This document shows positions 52,844 through 64,000 of a stretch of 64,000 bases of DNA, one piece after another. Made by a program: the position numbers and the translations under genes. Source of the stretch: Lonicera japonica (taxonomy: Eukaryota; Streptophyta; Magnoliopsida; Dipsacales; Caprifoliaceae); contig CM038463.1 of the NCBI GenBank assembly GCA_021464415.1, forward strand, positions 114,792,790-114,856,789. The letters are read 5' to 3'. The notes under the pieces are model-generated. The model worked only from the letters and a program-made list of their open reading frames with translations, had not been told where the DNA came from and searched no databases. The stretch's first letter is position 1. Each line of letters begins with the position of its first letter.

Positions 52844-53390
52844 ATGTAAAAATGCAAAACTCAGAGAACATGTGTTTTTTGGATAAAAAAAAATGGTGTC
52901 ATGTGTATATATTTCTCTTGTTATAGGTGAGTTAACAAGATAAAACAACAAGAGGGGGAAAAAGGGCAACAAAAGCACCAAGAGCAAAAATAACACTAAC
53001 TGAAACACCAACTCTAGTGCCATCCATGTCTCAGCCACCAATAGAAGATCCACTCATGTCCCAATCAATTGAAGTACCATCCATGTCCCAACCAACACCA
53101 TCATCATATGTAAAAATGCAAAACTTGATTAAATGATTGGTTTACTTGATATATAAATGGTGACATGTATGTATATTTCTCTTCTTATAGGTGAGGATGC
53201 AACAAGATAAAATAACAAGAGGGGGTAACCGGGCAACAAAAGCACCAAGAGTAGAAGGAGCTATAATGGCAACTGAAGCACCAACTGAAGGACCAAGTCA
53301 AGTGCCATTTATGTCTTAGCCACCAATAGAAGATCAACTCATGTCCCAACCAAGTCAAGTGCCATCCCTGTCCCAGCCAGCTCCATTCAT
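52844..53390 (+). repeat. 264-bp tandem duplication in the MULE 3' part
   Basis: ATGTAAAAATGCAAAAC recurs at 52844 and 53108. Each copy continues into an intron-like T-rich segment ending TTATAG, then an exon-like block with GGCAACAAAAGCACCAAGAG and ATGTCYCARCCA words. It looks like one intron-exon unit copied. Confidence 0.75.
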
Positions 53391-54411
53391 TACTGAGACA
53401 TCTGAAAGAATGTGAAAGTTGTTTTTTTGTCTGCCATTTGATACAATGAATGCTTTTTTTTATATGGGGAAGATGTAATTGGTTTGCCCCACTAGTTGTA
53501 AATATTATTTTTTTTGGAACAGGGAACATGTCATTAGTTGGTTTGTTCCATTTGTGGGGACAATGGCAAGTTAGTGGGGCTATGTTGCTATCAATTTATT
53601 TTTTGTGAACAATAATTAGAAAGTGCAATGAAAACAACTATCTACTTGGTTTGTTTTATATGGTTTATTGTTTTCCAATTGTATATTATTATATGCACAT
53701 CCTTCATTTCCATTTTACAATACAGGTCTACCAAAACAGAGTAACCACAAACATAAAATAGGGTAATGCATTTATTAACACAACTTTATGAAATTTGAAA
53801 ACAACTTCGTCAAATTTAATAACAACTTCATTACAAAAACATATGTTGTACATTGCATTACAAAAACTATTACTTAATCACATTACATCTTTAATAATAC
53901 ATAGTTTCTTTCGTGCATTACAAAATAAAAAATAAAAAAAAAAGAAAGATAAAAGACCATATATATGCTTCAGTGGACTACATAATTAATATCATTCTCC
54001 ATCAAACTCATTGTTTCATCACGACTGCAAAGATCAACAGCCATGATAACATCAATAAAAAAAACCATATATTCTCTCTGTTTTTAGACTTGTTCAGTTG
54101 AGCTTCTGCTGTATTGATCCTTCTTAGCAAACCAGGTATAATAACCCTAGATCGTGTACACATTGGAGGGTCAAGCCAAGAAAAAAATCCACAACTGTTG
54201 TGCTGCATTTTGAAAAGGAAAATGCCACATTTTCAGCAAGAAGAATGGTTCAAAATTTATGAGAATAAAAGTGAATTTTTTCGAAAACAAATCATACTTA
54301 CCCCATTATTTCCGCAAGTAAGAATGGCAAGTTACCATTCTTGCTCTCTTGAAACAATGGCAAGTTACGGGCTCCATTTTTGCTTCTTCTCTCTCTTTTG
54401 CTTTGAACATG
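53391..54411. other. MULE 3' non-coding interior
   Basis: No convincing coding sequence lies between the transposase remnant and the right terminal repeat. Confidence 0.5.
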
Positions 54412-54672
54412 AAGAGGAAATGAATCCCTAATTCCCTTTGATCCTTTATGTATGGATTTTGTTCCATTTGCCTTAAAAGCCCGAAAATTCCCTTGCACAG
54501 AGAGGATCGTGTCGTGCACGTGCGGTTTCCATCGGTGTTTTTAACGAGATATCCACTTTTGGATGGGTGTGGGACTCGGGGAAAACTTCGAGCTTTGTTG
54601 AGCCAAAAAAAAAGATTCAGGACTAGTGTGGGAAAATGAGAAAACTTTAGGGGTCAAAAGTGTTAATAACCC
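54412..54672 (-). repeat. Right terminal inverted repeat of the MULE
   Basis: Inverted partner of 50017-50275; see the element entry for ends and target duplication. Confidence 0.85.
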
Positions 54673-54681
54673 GTTTAAAAA

Positions 54682-55659
54682 GCTAACAAAATTAATCATA
54701 TGCAAATCACATGTGTGAGTTATTTATAAAAATTACCCTAAAATTTACCTCTTGTCTCATTTTAGTCCACACAATTCAAAAATATATAAGTTTCATATTT
54801 GAAATTTTACCTGTGTCTCACTTTCCCCCATTTTTGAACAATAGTCTAAAATGCTAACGGAATTAATACAATTCTTTATTTTAAAAAAAAGAAGCAATCT
54901 ATTAACATACAATTCATTTCTTCTTCTTCTTTTATATTTCTCTATCCCCTTCTTTTAGTCCTTCTTTATATCCTCAACTTTAACTTCTCTCTCTACATAT
55001 TTATATACACATAAATATATACACACGTAAAGAAAATAAACTATATTCAGATCTAAATCAAAATTGATAATTTCCTTGATTTGGAAAAGAAAACCCAAAT
55101 TCAAAACCAATCTCGATAGATAAATCGAGATTGAAAACTAATATGAACATGAAATCAAAATCAAATTTAATCCAATTCGAACAGATTAGTGGGTTTAATG
55201 CTCCTTTGAACAAATTGATGGGTTTAGTGCCCTTTTTGGGGATAGATTGGTGGGTCCCTTTTTGGAACAGATACCTTGGTTATAGCCAACAAGATATGAA
55301 ACTCGAAAGAGCTTTAAAAAATGAGAAAGTGGAATGGGGAGTATAGTAGGGTTAGGGTTTGGTAATTTATAGAGGTAATAGAAGAATGAGGAGGTTGCTA
55401 TTGCCTTCATTGTGGTTAGTGTTGGCCGAAAAATGGAGAGAAATTCAGTGCCGACGATATATAGAGAGAATATAAAGTTTGGGATAGAAAGAAAGACCAA
55501 AGGGGAAAAAGTGAGAGAGAGGAGAAGTATAAAGGAATATGTGTTAATGATTTTTTTTTAATAAGGAGTTGTGTGTTAATGGAGGGGGAGAAAAATAAGG
55601 AAAAAGAAGAATAAAGGAAATAAAATGGAGTTAAAATAGTGTTTTCTCACTTTTACTCC
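54682..55659. other. Flank of the MULE insertion site, older repeat
   Basis: The sequence at 54682-54860 (GAAATTTTACCTGTGTCTCAC, CCATTTTTGAACAATAGTC) matches 49960-50007 on the other side of the MULE and, inverted, the repeat at 55660-55999. The MULE therefore sits in an older repeat. No supported gene; the ORF at 55131-55346 is not recognised. Confidence 0.5.
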
Positions 55660-55999
55660 TCATGTACCTTTTACATGACTAATTTCGTTAGCTTTTTAGA
55701 CGGTTCGTCCAAAAATGGGAAAAGGTGAGAAACGGGTGAAACTTTATATATGAACTAATGTATTTTTAATTTTGTGGATCAAAGTGAGACAATAGGTAAA
55801 CTTTAGGGTGATTTTTGTAAATAACTCCCTTATGTGCCTTGCACATGACTAATTTCATCAGCTTTTTCGACGGGTCATCCAAAAATGGGAAAAAGTGAGA
55901 CACAAATGAAATTTCATGTATGAACTTATGTATTTTTTAATTTCATGGATTAAAGTGAGACAAGATGTAAACTTTATGAATGATTGTTGTAAATAACTC
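55660..55999. repeat. 170-bp tandem duplication
   Basis: Blocks starting near ACATGACTAATTTC at 55672 and 55842 share most of their sequence, including CAAAAATGGGAAAA and a GTAAATAACTC end. They are inverted relative to 54690-54850. Confidence 0.75.
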
Positions 56000-56262
56000 T
56001 ATTTAAAATTTTGTCCATAATTGATGGGAACATGTAATAAAATAAACTACTTTTTTTTAATTATCCTATATTTATGGATTTTATGCTGTATAATTTAATA
56101 TATCTCAATTTTAATAATTTTTTAACTTTACCCCTTAGATTTATCTGGCCTTTAGCTCTCTTTTAATTTTTTGTAAGAATGATTATTTTGCCCCTTTTCT
56201 TTATCTTCACGCATATAAACCCTAATTTCCTCGTCAAAATTAAGCCTAAACCCATATTAAAA
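56000..56262. other. Intergenic
   Basis: Short AT-rich segment with no gene; it ends with the left target duplication TATTAAAA (56255-56262). Confidence 0.45.
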
Positions 56263-57394
56263 GGGTGGCGCTTTTGGCACACACTAAATTTTTTTGGTAA
56301 CAATTTCCTTTTCTATAACACTCCTCAAGTACGATACTTTACTTCTTTCACCTCCAATAGCCACCCACCTTTAAATAATGTTAATTAATAATAATAATAA
56401 TCATTAATATAATATTAAAAATAACCTCCCATAATTAATCCTAGAAGAATAAATTAACAAAAAAAAACTTTTCATCTATTCTTCTTCTTTCTTTCCAATC
56501 CCCTTTTTCCACTATCACACACACACATCTCATCTCCTTTATCGCAAAAACTCGGATCGTCGTTCTACCAACCAAACAAGCAACCAACGAACTAGAGAGA
56601 GATGGGGGGAACTTGTATGAAATTTCCTTTAACTGAACAAAATCGAGTTGAAGAAAAGGATACGGTTCTAATAAGTCGAATCCAATTTTCTTTTTCTTTT
56701 CCCCTTTTTCTATTTTCCTTAGCTCTTATCCATCGAATATCTGAATTTTGTTTAGTGCAACACAATTGACTGTGACCAAATAGGCTAGATTTATATGAAT
56801 TGTGGTCAGCCTAGATAAACACTCCGCTTTATAAAACCGAGTGGATCAATCTATTTCGGCCTTTCTCAATCGAGCAAACCTTCATCCTAAGAAAGCATGT
56901 TGGGTGGTAAAGAATTGAGTAATTCCATTGTACTTGGTTATGTAGGACCAAGTACAATCAAAAGCACGTAAATCAACGAGTTAATGTGTCTGTTCTTGCT
57001 CGAGTTTAATCGAAAAATTATAAAAAAGAAGTTGTGTTTATTGATGGGCTGATAGATTGATTTTTGGCAACTGAGTATGTTAAAATATTTTATGATTTAG
57101 ATGTTATGCCATGCTCTATTTTATTATATGAGGTTTTTGCCATGCTCTGTTTTATTATACGAGAATTTTGCCTCTATTAGGTGTTATTCATTGGGCATAA
57201 ATGAAATGGGTGTAATAAAAAAAGTTATCAATGATAAATGATTAAGTATAAATAATAGGAGTAATTAATTAATTATTATTAATTGTTAATGATTTGGGAT
57301 TAAAAAAAAAAGGAGGTGTGTGGCATTAGTAAAAATTGCATTTTTTAAAGGAGAGTGTTAAAAAGAATATTGAGGTGTGATAATAGTGCCACCC
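56263..57394. mobile_element. hAT-like non-autonomous transposon, 1132 bp
   Basis: The ends GGGTGGCGC (56263) and GTGCCACCC (ending 57394) are inverted, with further weaker pairing inward including the TTAATTAATAATAATAAT region. A perfect 8-bp target duplication TATTAAAA flanks them (56255-56262 and 57395-57402), as in hAT elements. The interior has no transposase. It holds a CT-rich leader-like stretch and an ATG at about 56601 opening a roughly 55-codon ORF (MGGTCMKFPL), which could be a captured gene start. Confidence 0.78.
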
Positions 57395-57402
57395 TATTAA
57401 AA

Positions 57403-59640
57403 TCACCCATTATATAAACAGACATACAAGACAAAAAATCCAACGCAACAAAACCCTTATCTTTTCTATCTTTTTTGGCTTTTAGGATTTTTATTTTTTG
57501 CAAAATCATCTTAAGACATTAATGGCGTGAAATGGTTTTGACAATTATGCCTAAGGCTTGTTCCTTATCAATTTTTCTCTTAAGATCTTGACAATTATTA
57601 ATTATAGCTATAAACCCTAACATCTTTGTCTCTTTAAATGTGAACATACTTTGTTTACAAAAGTTGAACTCACTTTGTCCCTTGTTCAATTTTTCTCTTT
57701 ATATAAATCTAAACTAAAACACTTTTAGTTCCAATGTTAAAATATTAACGAATTGAAATCGATTCATCATCTATTATAACTAGATCTATAAATTTGTTGG
57801 ATCCCCAACTTTGGAACGTCACTTAAGATCCATTGATAAGTGAGCAAGGAAGTTGGTAATGAGAAAGGAAGGTGGCGCCAGCGACAGTGGAGAAAGATTG
57901 ACCGGCAATAAGATTAAGAAACTTAATAAAGCAAGAGAAAGATAAATTATACATATAAGATACCCATATAGAAATAAACTTTTGGTATATGTATGTCACC
58001 AAATTGGTTTATGACGGTAGAGCTTAAAATTGAACCTTGTGGTGTGTATAAGATATCTATATAGAGATTTGTTGTTATTTGTTATTATCCGTTAAAATCC
58101 AAGGCGTTAAGTCAAATAATTATTGAAATAGTAAGGTTATCTCTAATTATGCATTATAAATAAGAGGTAAATTAAAAAAAAGGCTTAAAATTAATTTAAA
58201 TAGAACAGAGATATAAACATAAATTATTTTAGATTACATTTTTTTTTATTACATTGAAAACTATTAAAGCACCTTGAGTATGATATAGCCATGCAGGATT
58301 CATTCACTATTCAATGGTCTAAGCCTAGCTCAAATCCTCGACATAGTTAGTCTTAAGTTTTAAGTTCAAGTCTGGTTCAAAAGAGCACGACGCATTAAGT
58401 GAATTAGTCCTCGCAAATATGATTTAACATATTTAATAATAATATTGGGTGTATTCAATAAAAAAATTATAATTTAACAAAGACAAGTAAAAAATAAATA
58501 TAACCCCGTAAATATGATTCGGCAAGTATATAATAAATAGGATCCCAACAATTCACATCCATCAACAAAATCTAATTGCTAAAAATATATATAAAAAAAA
58601 CACTAACACTGAAAGACGAGAAATATGTTAACATATAATCCTAAATTTTAAACGCAGTAGATAAAAAAATTTCATGCTACATCATCACATGAAAAAGCAA
58701 ACATTAGATATTCATGTCCCTATATACAATACCATTCTTATTCTCACACAATTAAAAAGATAGAGTACTAAATTAGCATTAGGAAAATAATTATTTGCTA
58801 TATCACTCCTACATAAAAGATTTATTGATATTTGATATTATTAGATTGTTAATAAATGTAACTATACTGTTTTTATGATAAACAAAATAAGGGGTGTTGG
58901 TATATGGACATTGGTACACATTAAAATATATGAACAAAGTTATAATAATTAGAACTAGCAATTCGATATACCCTCAACATTTATTAAACGGGTTAATTAT
59001 GTCTGACTCGAAAATCAAAACCTATGATATGTGAACCTATTATCTTTATATTTTTATAATGTATTACTTTAAAATCATACATTTTTATTCTATTGTTTGT
59101 ATTGTTTGTCTTTTGATTAAGTTTTTATTATTATTTAAAAAGTTTATGGACTTAATAAAGTACATGAAATACTAAAAAATTCATGCATTAAAATTTGTCC
59201 AATTTATATGAAATTTAAATAATTTACATATTTAACAGAATTCATAAATCATAAAAAAGTTAATCAAAATATTTTAAAATTTTAATTAAATACACCCTTT
59301 AGTCTTGTGATAATTTTCGGTGCAAACCCTTCTCAATAATAAAAAAAAGAAAAGAAAAGAAAGAAAAACCCACCGGCGAAGCACACTTAAGCCCGCCCAA
59401 CTCCTATCCAACCAACCAACCCCACCAATTCCACCGCTCACTGCCCTGCCACCGCCACCACCACCACCCCCCTCTTTATTCTTCGCCATATCTTTCTGTC
59501 CCCTCCTCCCATTCCGACCACCGCATCCTTGCCCACTTACAATTCAATCCTCTCCTTTTTCCTCCGGCGCCGTCCCCATTCCAATCTACGTATTTACGCG
59601 CCACCACACACAAATTACCAAACCTTAAAAAATGTTTTCA
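57403..59640. other. Intergenic, AT-rich
   Basis: No gene recognised up to about 59280. From 59380 to 59640 the sequence turns C-rich (CCACCGCCACCACCACCACC near 59450) and may be the promoter or 5' UTR of the gene whose coding part starts at 62055. Confidence 0.4.
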
Positions 59641-62054
59641 CAATAGAATATAATTAGAATACATTGGAGCTGGCATCAAATCAATCACAACATTTTACTT
59701 GTATTTCTCCCTTTCTGCGAGCTGTTACTTCTCCAGGCAAGTCTCCCTCCTTCCCTCTTAGATGTGTATATATATATATATAAATATTTACACATGTTTA
59801 CATTTTTGTATTATTGTTTTCCAGTCTAATTTATATGTCACCGGTGACCCTAAACTATTCTTTGATGTTTCAATCACCACAAAAAAAAAAAATCGACTTT
59901 CTTTACCATCTATCAAATTTCAAAATTCTGCTTTTTCTTAGGGTTTTCCATCAAGAATGTGTGCGGCATCTACAATTTGCGTGCTCCGGAGTCGGACTTT
60001 GAGTGATTGTTGTTTCAGGGTTGAAATAAATCTGCCCCAATTCCAGTTTAACTCCAGTTTCTAATCATGGTTCTCCTTCTCTAGAAACTGACGTTGTCGT
60101 TAGTTTACGTGTAACCTATTGGAACTAACACTTCTCTATGTAACCTACTCCAAATCCAAAACCTGTAATTTGTGTTCATACATCTTGATGGTAATATCCT
60201 GTTAAAACTAGGATCGATAAACAGAGACTCAATTGTTGATTTAATGAAAGGTTCAAATTTTACCCCAAAAAAAAAAGAAAAAAAAGAAAGAAAGAGATTT
60301 CGCTCTTGTGGAATTATGGAATAACTCTACGCCTTAAAGTTATTATTCAAGTACTTTAGAAATGAGGGACTTGGAAATTCAAGATTGTGACTTGTGTGGT
60401 TGAGCCAAATTTGGGAAAATCAATATACCGGGGGTTGGAGCGGAGGCAGACATTTCTAATACTTATAAGGGATAAAAGATTGGATGGGTAAGATGAAAGG
60501 TACCATTTTAAGGGTTGATATGAATGTGTGAGGGGTAAAAGGGAGGGCTTAGATGAAAGATGTATTTTAAGAGTTGAGATGAAAAATATATAAGGGGTAA
60601 ATTTTACCCAGAGTGCCTTCGACACGGGTTGCCACCAGTATATAATAAGATACAAAGGATTTTGAATCTTTTCAATTGTCTCACCCAAAGTGCAAGCTAA
60701 TCGTGGCCGTCAAGATTTAGGTTATTCATGACTATCCTTATATCACAAGAAGTCTCATATCTCTTTCGCTGCTCTACCTCTCAGATCCGGCATACCGCTG
60801 CTGGACAACACCACCTCTTCTCCAACACCACCATCCCTTTGGTCTGTCAACTACTGCCCACCGCCACCACTCGACCAGTGCCGTCATGCTCACACACACC
60901 CCAGACAAGTAACTCACCTGTTTTTAGATCGACGGATCTTTGGTTAGAATTTCATTTATCTGTGAATTTATTGGATTATTTTCTTCTACATATTTTTTGA
61001 GTCTTTTATTACTTCTCTGGATATGTTGCACTTCTTCATGCTCATTTTTGGCGTTGCATGTCCAAAGGTGTGAAATTGAATGCTACAACGGCAGATCTAT
61101 GACGATATAAAATACTTCTCTTTGCATTTGTAGTTCTGTAGGCACGGGTTTACCCCTAGTATATATATACACAATTACACACATTAAATTGGTCCTACTA
61201 TATTCAGAAGCGACTCAAATTTGTTTAAAACTTACAATGCACACTAATAATCTATTTACCTTTTTTTCCCCAAAAGTTAAAGGGGGAAATTGTCCACCAT
61301 GTTCTTATAAATCATCAGATGAATATCTTCTACTTTCCTTGTTCCTATAGCTTAATTAATATTCGCCAGTTGATTATACATCACACACAATTATTTTTAG
61401 AGTCCTTAAGTTTAACCGTGGGCAACATTTAACACATACTTAATTCCAACTTAAGCAAAAGCCGCAAAACCTGTACAGATTTATGACTTTGATTACTATG
61501 CAAGAATGATCCGTTAGGAAAGCTTACAACCCTCGTTGTCTCAATTTAAGAGTTACGTGAAAGTCAACCTCCTCAAGGAAATTTAATTTCGAAATTTAAC
61601 TTTCTGCTAAAATAAATGAAGGAATGCAATGTGACTTTAATTATTATTGGAATTTTTTTCCTGGTATACAAATTAGGAACGTAATAATATTTTGTAGCTT
61701 AAATTTGTGATCACAACACTTAATTTGAGATGTCTGCTGAAGGGAGGCTGAACTCTTAGTTTTGAGATGGAGTAAGTGTGGTTTGGCATTTACTTTGGTA
61801 AACTAGTCTTAATTTTAAGATTTATAAAAGAAGGTTTTGCAGGTTCAAGAGTCCCTTTTGTACTCCATGTTTTAATCTTTAAGTGAGCTTATTTTTTTTT
61901 TCTTTCTGTATTTTTTTAGTTGGAAACGGTATACGACAATTACTAACTCTAGTGGGGCTACGGATTGTTTTCTGGTGGATGGTTGAACCTATTGCCACTT
62001 TGGATGTCCTGAAATTTTGATGCATAAGATTATACTGTATATTATTTGTTCAAG
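59641..62054 (+). other. Probable 5' UTR and leader introns of the GON4-like gene, with repeats
   Basis: No coding exon recognised. 60350-60620 carries repetitive GGGTAAAAGG words. 60620-61160 contains a CACGGGTTGCCACCAGTATA block and a similar GCACGGGTTTACCCCTAGTATA block at its two ends, with a GC-richer interior (60760-60910); this may be a further small transposon. A leader exon could exist but its boundaries cannot be fixed. Confidence 0.35.
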
Positions 62055-64000
62055 ATGTCCTCAAGTCCAGCTGCTCCAGTAACGGAAGTTGGGTTCCCCA
62101 ATCATAATAATGCTCTCCCGGATGATGGAAATGTATCCAAAAACAGTGAATCCTCTTTGGAACATGGGCAGGATGAAGAACATGATGAGGATGAGGAGGA
62201 TATGGACTTCAATCCATTTCTGAAAGAAGCTATTTCGCTGGAAGCTTCTTCGAGCTTGAGCTCTGAAATTGAAGAGTTGGATGGTGGTGTTGTTGAAAGT
62301 GGGGAAAACACAACCTTGGTTGCTACATCGTTGTCCAAGGCACCCAATCAGGTTCCAGACTATGGAATTGGAGACTCTGGGTATGCTGAAGAAATTGTTA
62401 TGCAAACCACAGGACATCAGCAGAGAGAATCAGTTTTGATCTCTCAACCCCAAAATGAAACCTTTAATGAAAAGGACAATGGCTCAATCAGCGGAATGGA
62501 TGTTGATAATGCTGCAAAATTTGGACAGTTTAGCAGTATTTCTGATCGTAGGAAGCCTGTCATGGATACAGATGATGAAGAAGATGCTATCTGCAGGCGT
62601 ACTAGAGCCCGATATTCACTTGCCCGTTTCACACTTGATGAACTTGAGACTTTTCTTCAAGAAACAGATGACGATGATGACCTTCAGAACGTTGATGATG
62701 AAGAGGAGTACAGAAAATTTCTTACGGCTGTTCTACATGGTGGAGATGGTGACCATCAGGCAATACAAGAAAATCAAAATGTTGATGATGAAGATGAAGA
62801 CAACGATGCAGACTTCGAGTTAGAAATTGAAGAGGCTCTTGAGAGTGATGTTGATGAAAATATAAGCAGGGCCCAAGACTGGGAGCGTGAGGCAGCTTGT
62901 CGACGGCCTGAAACTAGGCAGAATAGAAGGCGAAACGTTTCTATTCGAAATAACAAAAAGCATTCTGGGCAGTTAAATAGGTCATTGCGGCTCCTCTTAC
63001 CTAATGTACCAATTGCACCTTTCCCAGTAGTTGATGGGAAAAAATTGATGCTTGAGAGTGGTCCACCTTGTCTGCCTTCCTCTACGCACAATGGCTATGT
63101 AAATGGATTTACTCCACATCAAATTGGTCAGTTGCATTGTTTAATTTACGAACATGTGCAACTTCTTATTCAGGTCTTTTCTCTCTCTGTTCTTGAGCCT
63201 GCTCGTGAGCAAATTGCTTCCCAAGTTCAAGGATTGATTTTGGAGATGCTTCACAAACGGGATCAAGCAGTAGCTTGGAGAAGAGTACCATATCCCAGTT
63301 TATGCTTTGGTCATCGGTACATTCAGCCGTCAGTGCCACATGAACTTCCACAGCTTTTGCCAGCACATAGCACTGCTGAATCTTTTTTGAGAATTGATGC
63401 ACAGAGAGACTGCGCCCTGGGAAATAGTATGGTACCACCTTCTAATACCAGTTGTCCTTCAAGAGGTAGATATGAGTACATTTCTTCTGGGCAGGTGAGT
63501 TGCTCTCAAAATCCTGAGGGCTCCTTTTGGATGCCTCTTGTAAGCAGTACGGTGCTATCCGTTACAGATGTAGCTCCTCTCAATTTAGTCGGAAGCTACA
63601 TGGACGATGTTTCTATTGGTATGTCATATATAAGGAATCGAGTGTTCATCATGCTTTTGCCATCATTTGTTCGTTTAATGCTGTAAGCTATGACCTTTAT
63701 ATGTTTCACTCTTGGCATGGATTTTTGACAGCTGTCCGAGAGTATAAAAGGCAATTTTTGGGAGTTACTTCAGATACTCGCTTTGAAAGGGAACCCTTGT
63801 TTCCTTATCGAAGTTTTCAGTCTGCTGCTGAATCTAACAGTGAAGTTCCAAGAGGACCTGCTTACTCGGTTTTGCAATCATGGCGCTCTACTTCAGGAAG
63901 TGATCAGACACCGAAAAAGACAATGGCTGCTACACTTGTTGAAAAGACCAAGAAGGAATCAGTTGCTCCAGTTCCAAGGAAAGTGGCAGAGTTAGCCTTG
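62055..64000 (+). CDS. GON4-like acidic nuclear protein, 5' part only
   Basis: The ATG at 62055 begins MSSSPAAPV. Exon 1 runs to 63618 (donor GTATGT), and exon 2 starts at 63732 (acceptor TTTTTGACAG), joining in frame as ...DDVSI-AVREYKRQFLG. Coding continues to the window end, so the C-terminal part is missing. The protein begins with an acidic, low-complexity region with several Asp/Glu runs (HDEDEEDMDF near residue 40; DTDDEED near 175). Conserved parts include RTRARYSLARFTLDELETFL, FTPHQIGQLHCLIYEHVQLL and EREPLFPYRSF. These resemble plant homologues of GON4L/YARP, nuclear regulators that carry SANT/homeodomain-like segments further downstream. The family name is from recollection; no DNA-binding domain lies inside the window. 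Confidence 0.8.

Larger units (their letters stand above)
50017..54672 (+). mobile_element. Mutator-like transposon (MULE), defective
   Basis: The terminal inverted repeats are about 250 bp: GGATAATTAACACTTTTG at 50017 and, inverted, GGGTTATTAACACTTTTG ending at 54672. The 9-bp flanks are GTCTAAAAA (50008-50016) and GTTTAAAAA (54673-54681), a Mutator-type target duplication with one mismatch. Inside is a decayed MuDR-type transposase gene with N-terminal, SWIM and zinc-knuckle parts but no catalytic core. Confidence 0.9.

Noticed and set aside
59320..59628. Proline-rich 102-codon ORF
   Set aside because: Composition follows the C-rich CCACC repeats; more likely promoter or leader sequence.
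63166..63438. Minus-strand ORF opposite the GON4-like exon
   Set aside because: Antisense shadow of a clearly coding exon.

Overview
The window is nuclear DNA from a flowering plant, most likely a eudicot. It is AT-rich, its genes contain GT-AG introns, and its gene families (CDPK, class III peroxidase, fused TYW3-kelch-TYW2, GON4-like) are plant ones. Intergenic DNA is full of plant transposons. The species cannot be fixed from the sequence alone. All exon boundaries were placed by hand from splice consensus, reading-frame continuity and family similarity; no alignment or search was run.

Layout. 1-5.4 kb: a small MGNC-type gene (729-1191) broken by an apparent one-base frameshift, then intergenic DNA with two small inverted-repeat transposons and tandem repeats. 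5.38-14.60 kb: a complete-looking Ty1-copia element of SIRE-like organisation with 1.4-kb LTRs, a decayed gag-pol, no RNase H, and an extra ORF behind pol. It ends about 620 bp upstream of the start codon of a calcium-dependent protein kinase gene (15224-20492, 8 exons). A hAT-like MITE sits in intron 1 of that gene, and a truncated LINE lies just behind the gene. 21.2-27.3 kb: gene-free, AT-rich, with retroelement remnants and tandem duplications.

27.36-31.41 kb: a six-exon gene whose central part resembles a Crypton-type tyrosine recombinase. 33.44-35.30 kb: a four-exon class III peroxidase on the minus strand. 39.97-47.98 kb: a nine-exon minus-strand gene for the plant TYW3-kelch-TYW2 fusion enzyme of wybutosine synthesis, with several MITEs and a duplicated exon edge in its introns.

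48.2-57.4 kb: a nest of transposons. It holds a pair of outward-facing Helitron-type 3' ends, a 4.66-kb Mutator-like element with about 250-bp terminal repeats and a 9-bp target duplication but without its catalytic core, flanking older repeats, and a 1.13-kb element with a perfect 8-bp target duplication. 57.4-62.0 kb is mostly gene-free. 62055 to the window end carries the first two coding exons of a large acidic GON4-like nuclear protein, cut by the window edge.

The intact genes are unrelated housekeeping, signalling and secreted-enzyme functions; nothing suggests a gene cluster. The main interest lies in the probable domesticated recombinase, the three-enzyme fusion, the defective but recently inserted copia element with an extra ORF, and the transposon nest at 48-57 kb.
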